From contig CAZFJW010000047.1 of assembly GCA_964519355.1 (NCBI GenBank), positions 1 through 9,708 on the forward strand: DNA of 9,708 bases. The letters run 5' to 3'. The notes beneath the pieces are model-generated. The model saw only the letters and a list, made by a program, of their open reading frames with translations, made no database searches and had not been told where the DNA came from. The position numbers were made by a program, and so were the translations under genes. Numbering within the stretch: position 1 is the first letter of the stretch; each line of letters opens with the position of its first letter. The stretch is from CAZBEA01 sp964519355. Lineage in GTDB: Bacteria > Patescibacteriota > Microgenomatia > Levybacterales > GWA1-39-11. This document shows, one piece after another, positions 7,591 through 9,708 of this stretch.

Positions 7591-8764
7591 TAATAAAAGT
7601 ATTAAATTCTCTGACTCTATTTTCCCAGGCCCAAAATTCACGAATTCCACTAACGTCGGCTTTGCTCGGTCTTAACTCATTATACTTCTTTGGTTCAAAA
7701 AGAGAGATTATTGAAGAAGCATACTTATTTTTATCATATGGCACAACTTTTACACACCCCTTTGTATAGATCTTTCGTAGCTGCGGAAGATCATACATTA
7801 TGACTGGAAGACCAGTGCACAATGCTTCTGCTGCTACCATTCCATTATTATCATAAACTGTCGGATGAACAAGTAATTTTGAAGATTTGTATAATTTATA
7901 CTTATCAATTCCATTCACATACCCCAACCAATCTATATTTTTCTTTATTCCTAAATTTTTAGCTTTTTCTTTTAAGAACTTGACATAATTTTCATCACCA
8001 TTCCCTATCAAACACAATTTTGCCTCAGGAAATTTAGCACAAACAATACTCCATACATCAAGCAATCCGCTCACACCCTTTTGAGGATGAAGCCTGCTGC
8101 AAAATATGGCATCATAGATGTTATTATTATTTAAATCTTTTGAATTTGTTTTTTCTATTTCCTCAAGATTTACTCCTCCGTAAATAGGATATATTCTCTT
8201 CTTCATGGACGACGGGAAAAACTTTTTATCGTACTCATTTGTAATAAGAAAAAGATCTGCTCTCTCCTTCATTCTAGAGAATAAAAATCTTTGATAGATA
8301 TAATAAATAATGTACTTGACGAGTGGAAAATTATAGTGATTCTTAATGTTTTCAAAAGGAGTCGGTATAAAAAGAAATAACGAAGCAATCCATTCAAATG
8401 TATATTTCTTTTTCAAAAAGTACAAAGGAAGAACATCTGGGCCAAAATCTGAACAGGAATAAATTATGTCATTTTTTGTTGTGGGGTTCTGTTCTAAATA
8501 TTTTTCAAAAATACTTCTAATATAGTTAATTTCACTGTGATGAGAAAAATAGCTGAATTTTTTGAATTTGTAAGGAACAGTTATGATCTGACTTTTTTTG
8601 AGCGAAGGTATATTTTTTTTAAATGTTTCAGGTTCTGTCGTAATAATTACAAATTCGTATTCAGAAAACAAATTTTTGATTATTTCAATCATAATCTTTG
8701 TATTTCCTCCCATCGTTCCCGGTGGACTTGTATATATGGCAGATATGATAAATCTTCTTTTCAT
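7583..8764 (-). CDS. Glycosyltransferase family 4 (GT-B fold)
   Basis: The 393-residue protein is full length for GT4. The N-terminal Rossmann half begins with a strand and glycine-rich loop, 'ISAIYTSPPGTMGGNTK' (7-23). The C-terminal half begins after 'IYGGVNLEEIE' and contains 'SRLHPQKG' (223-230), in which R224 and K229 are the expected donor-diphosphate contacts. It then has 'LIGNGDE' (252-258), 'NIDWLGYV' and 'HPTVYDNNGMVAAEALCTGL' (300-319). The usual EX7E pair is D305 and E313, a variant also seen in WaaG/WcaC-type enzymes. The C-terminal 'WAWENRVREF' corresponds to the terminal helix of the fold. It would transfer a sugar from a nucleotide donor to a lipid-linked acceptor at the cytoplasmic face. 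The ATG at 8764 overlaps the GT2 stop by four bases (ATGA) with no Shine-Dalgarno, consistent with translational coupling. Confidence 0.92.
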   Translation of the reverse strand: MKRRFIISAIYTSPPGTMGGNTKIMIEIIKNLFSEYEFVIITTEPETFKKNIPSLKKSQIITVPYKFKKFSYFSHHSEINYIRSIFEKYLEQNPTTKNDIIYSCSDFGPDVLPLYFLKKKYTFEWIASLFLFIPTPFENIKNHYNFPLVKYIIYYIYQRFLFSRMKERADLFLITNEYDKKFFPSSMKKRIYPIYGGVNLEEIEKTNSKDLNNNNIYDAIFCSRLHPQKGVSGLLDVWSIVCAKFPEAKLCLIGNGDENYVKFLKEKAKNLGIKKNIDWLGYVNGIDKYKLYKSSKLLVHPTVYDNNGMVAAEALCTGLPVIMYDLPQLRKIYTKGCVKVVPYDKNKYASSIISLFEPKKYNELRPSKADVSGIREFWAWENRVREFNTFIND

Positions 8765-9591
8765 TTTTTTGATAAAAAGTATCCAAATCCTCCGGCTGCA
8801 AATTCTGATGTTTTCATAATAAAAAGTCCCACTGTATATTTAGGATTTTTGAAAAGTAAATCTGGGCGTGACAAAAATATCCTATACCTTCCTAACAAAT
8901 TGCTTTGCTGCTTAAAAAGATCCGTATTCTCTTTTTTGGATACATAAACACCAAGTTTTTTAGAATAATAGTATTTTTTTTGGACAGTTCTTGTGAGGGA
9001 TAATTTACCTTCATTGTGCTTTAGGGGAGTGTTAATTCTTGCTACAGATTCTTTCCCATATTTGTATTTTATCCTTTGGGGAAGATCAAAATCTTCAGTT
9101 CCTGTATTTTTTGCGTCATACCCCTTAAACTCCTTAAAAACTTTGTGGTGGAAAAAACGTGGGGCCTCAATCCAATCCACACCAAAGTAAAAACTCCTCT
9201 CAAGTCTTTTACACTGTGCCCAATAACCCTCACCAATTGATTCTTCTGGTATGGTAACTGCTTTTAAATCTGGATTTGAATTGATTTTTTTTACACAATC
9301 TCCAACAATATTTTTTCTCAAAATCATATCGCAATCAAGAAAAAGTAGATACTCTCCGCGCGCTTTAGATGCACCAAAATTTCTTTGTGTACTTCTTTCT
9401 GGACCTTTATTAAAAACTTTTGTGGTAAACTTTTTTGCAAGCTCAATGGTATTATCCGAGGAATTGTTGTCCACTACGATAATTTCAATCTTTTTATAAC
9501 TTTGATCCTGAATACTTTTTAGACAATTTGTAATATTGCGCTCTTCATTTTTGGTCGTAACAATAATAGAAACCAAAGGCTTATCTTTCAT
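8761..9591 (-). CDS. Glycosyltransferase family 2 (GT-A fold)
   Basis: The 276-residue protein starts with 'PLVSIIVTTKNEERNITNCL' (5-24), the first strand and helix of GT2 enzymes, followed by 'KIEIIVVDNNSSDNT' (34-48) with D41 for the nucleotide. The metal-binding DXD is D86-C87-D88 in 'LFLDCDMI', and the likely catalytic-base region is 'GTEDFDLPQR' (E166-D167). There is no strong membrane segment, only a hydrophobic C-terminal stretch that could sit on the membrane. It would transfer a sugar from a nucleotide-sugar donor in the cytoplasm. It is probably the first gene of the operon, since a promoter-like pair ends eight bases before its ATG at 9591 and the previous gene stops 49 bases upstream. 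There is no Shine-Dalgarno. Donor and acceptor cannot be deduced. Confidence 0.92.
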   Translation of the reverse strand: MKDKPLVSIIVTTKNEERNITNCLKSIQDQSYKKIEIIVVDNNSSDNTIELAKKFTTKVFNKGPERSTQRNFGASKARGEYLLFLDCDMILRKNIVGDCVKKINSNPDLKAVTIPEESIGEGYWAQCKRLERSFYFGVDWIEAPRFFHHKVFKEFKGYDAKNTGTEDFDLPQRIKYKYGKESVARINTPLKHNEGKLSLTRTVQKKYYYSKKLGVYVSKKENTDLFKQQSNLLGRYRIFLSRPDLLFKNPKYTVGLFIMKTSEFAAGGFGYFLSKK

Positions 9592-9599
9592 ACTATTGA

Positions 9600-9628
9600 A
9601 TAATACATTTAGCTGGAAGACGAGTCAA
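9600..9628 (-). promoter_or_regulatory. Putative sigma70-type promoter of the glycan operon
   Basis: On the minus strand TTGACT (9628-9623; five of six matches to TTGACA), a 17-base spacer, and TATTAT (9605-9600; five of six matches to TATAAT) stand in the gap before the GT2 gene. Eight bases separate the -10 box from the ATG at 9591, so transcription would start zero to two bases before the start codon. Both boxes and the spacer are near ideal, making this the best promoter candidate in the window. It would drive the GT2-to-methyltransferase run of genes. Confidence 0.6.
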
Positions 9629-9640
9629 TAACGTAAGACA

Positions 9641-9708
9641 TTAAAATCTGCTTATAATTTTCCAACTTTTCTCACCAGCGTTTTTCCAAGAAAATTGCTG
9701 TGACCAGA
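9641..9708 (-). CDS. Glycosyltransferase family 4, C-terminal fragment (runs off window)
   Basis: One minus-strand frame is open from the window edge to a TAA at 9643-9641 and encodes WSQQFSWKNAGEKSWKIISR followed by F. The 'FSWKNAGEK' pattern is the typical terminal helix of GT4 enzymes ('FSWEKAAKE'), which folds back on the N-terminal domain. The other two frames also reach stops, so the choice rests on this motif. It would be the upstream partner in the same locus. With 21 residues the call is tentative. Confidence 0.55.
   Translation of the reverse strand, partial: WSQQFSWKNAGEKSWKIISRF

Noticed and set aside
7591..7650. Longer start for the acyltransferase
   Set aside because: The extra 20 residues lie wholly inside the GT4 coding region and do not match the lead-in of hexapeptide acyltransferases.
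7840..7870. DX7E instead of EX7E in the GT4 enzyme
   Set aside because: Asp at the first position (D305) is familiar from WaaG/WcaC-type GT4 proteins with 'YDN' or 'YDP' loops, so it is not a sign of inactivity or novelty.
2015..9499. Open frames on the plus strand (for example 2015-2227, 4553-4840, 6650-6979, 8537-8947)
   Set aside because: Each lies antisense within a well-supported minus-strand gene, shows no recognisable motif and has low-complexity composition; they are shadows.
1..9708. Search for CRISPR, tRNA, rRNA, transposase, toxin-antitoxin or defence genes
   Set aside because: No repeat-spacer structure, cloverleaf, terminal inverted repeats or matching protein motifs were seen; the window is occupied by glycan-assembly genes.

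Overview
The window is an AT-rich, tightly packed block in which every supportable gene lies on the minus strand, so the reading direction runs from about 9708 down to 1. It looks like a piece of a bacterial surface-polysaccharide or glycoconjugate locus: cytoplasmic glycosyltransferases (GT4 and GT2), a left-handed beta-helix O-acyltransferase, two SAM-dependent methyltransferases, and two very large GT-C-type membrane proteins next to a smaller unassigned membrane protein. The style of the proteins suggests a Candidate Phyla Radiation / Patescibacteria genome, possibly in the Microgenomates direction. The clues are the tandem YfhO/AftD-like membrane proteins with a C-terminal 'EGW(K/R)I ... 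NS(W/F) ... PQ' module, the MKIGIDISQ-type GT4 start, and the strong A/T bias. This placement is inference from family resemblance and could not be searched. TGA is used as a normal stop, so the genome is not one that recodes TGA.

Layout in transcription order: the last 21 codons of a GT4 glycosyltransferase (9708-9641); a 49-bp gap holding a good sigma70-type promoter; GT2 glycosyltransferase (9591-8761); GT4 glycosyltransferase (8764-7583); hexapeptide-repeat acyltransferase (7590-7015); small methyltransferase (7018-6425); first GT-C-like membrane protein (6413-4104); second GT-C-like membrane protein (4107-1984); a 341-residue membrane protein with one extracytoplasmic beta-rich domain (1982-957); a second methyltransferase (925-212); a 126-bp gap with another promoter-like pair; and the first 28 codons of a further GT4 glycosyltransferase (85-1). 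The genes from 9591 to 957 overlap by 4 to 8 bases or are separated by 1 to 11 bases, as in one operon with translational coupling. A 31-bp gap separates the last methyltransferase from them.

Inferred joint role: the soluble GT2 and GT4 enzymes build a glycan on a lipid or nucleotide-linked precursor at the inner membrane face. The acyltransferase and methyltransferases decorate it. The GT-C-like proteins would add sugars from polyprenyl-phosphate donors on the outer face. No donor or acceptor sugar can be deduced from the sequence. No RNA gene, mobile element, CRISPR array or defence system was seen. The most interesting items are two promoter-like pairs placed so that transcription would begin at or within two bases of the start codon (leaderless mRNAs), and a shared CX5C-containing exterior module in the two tandem GT-C-like proteins.
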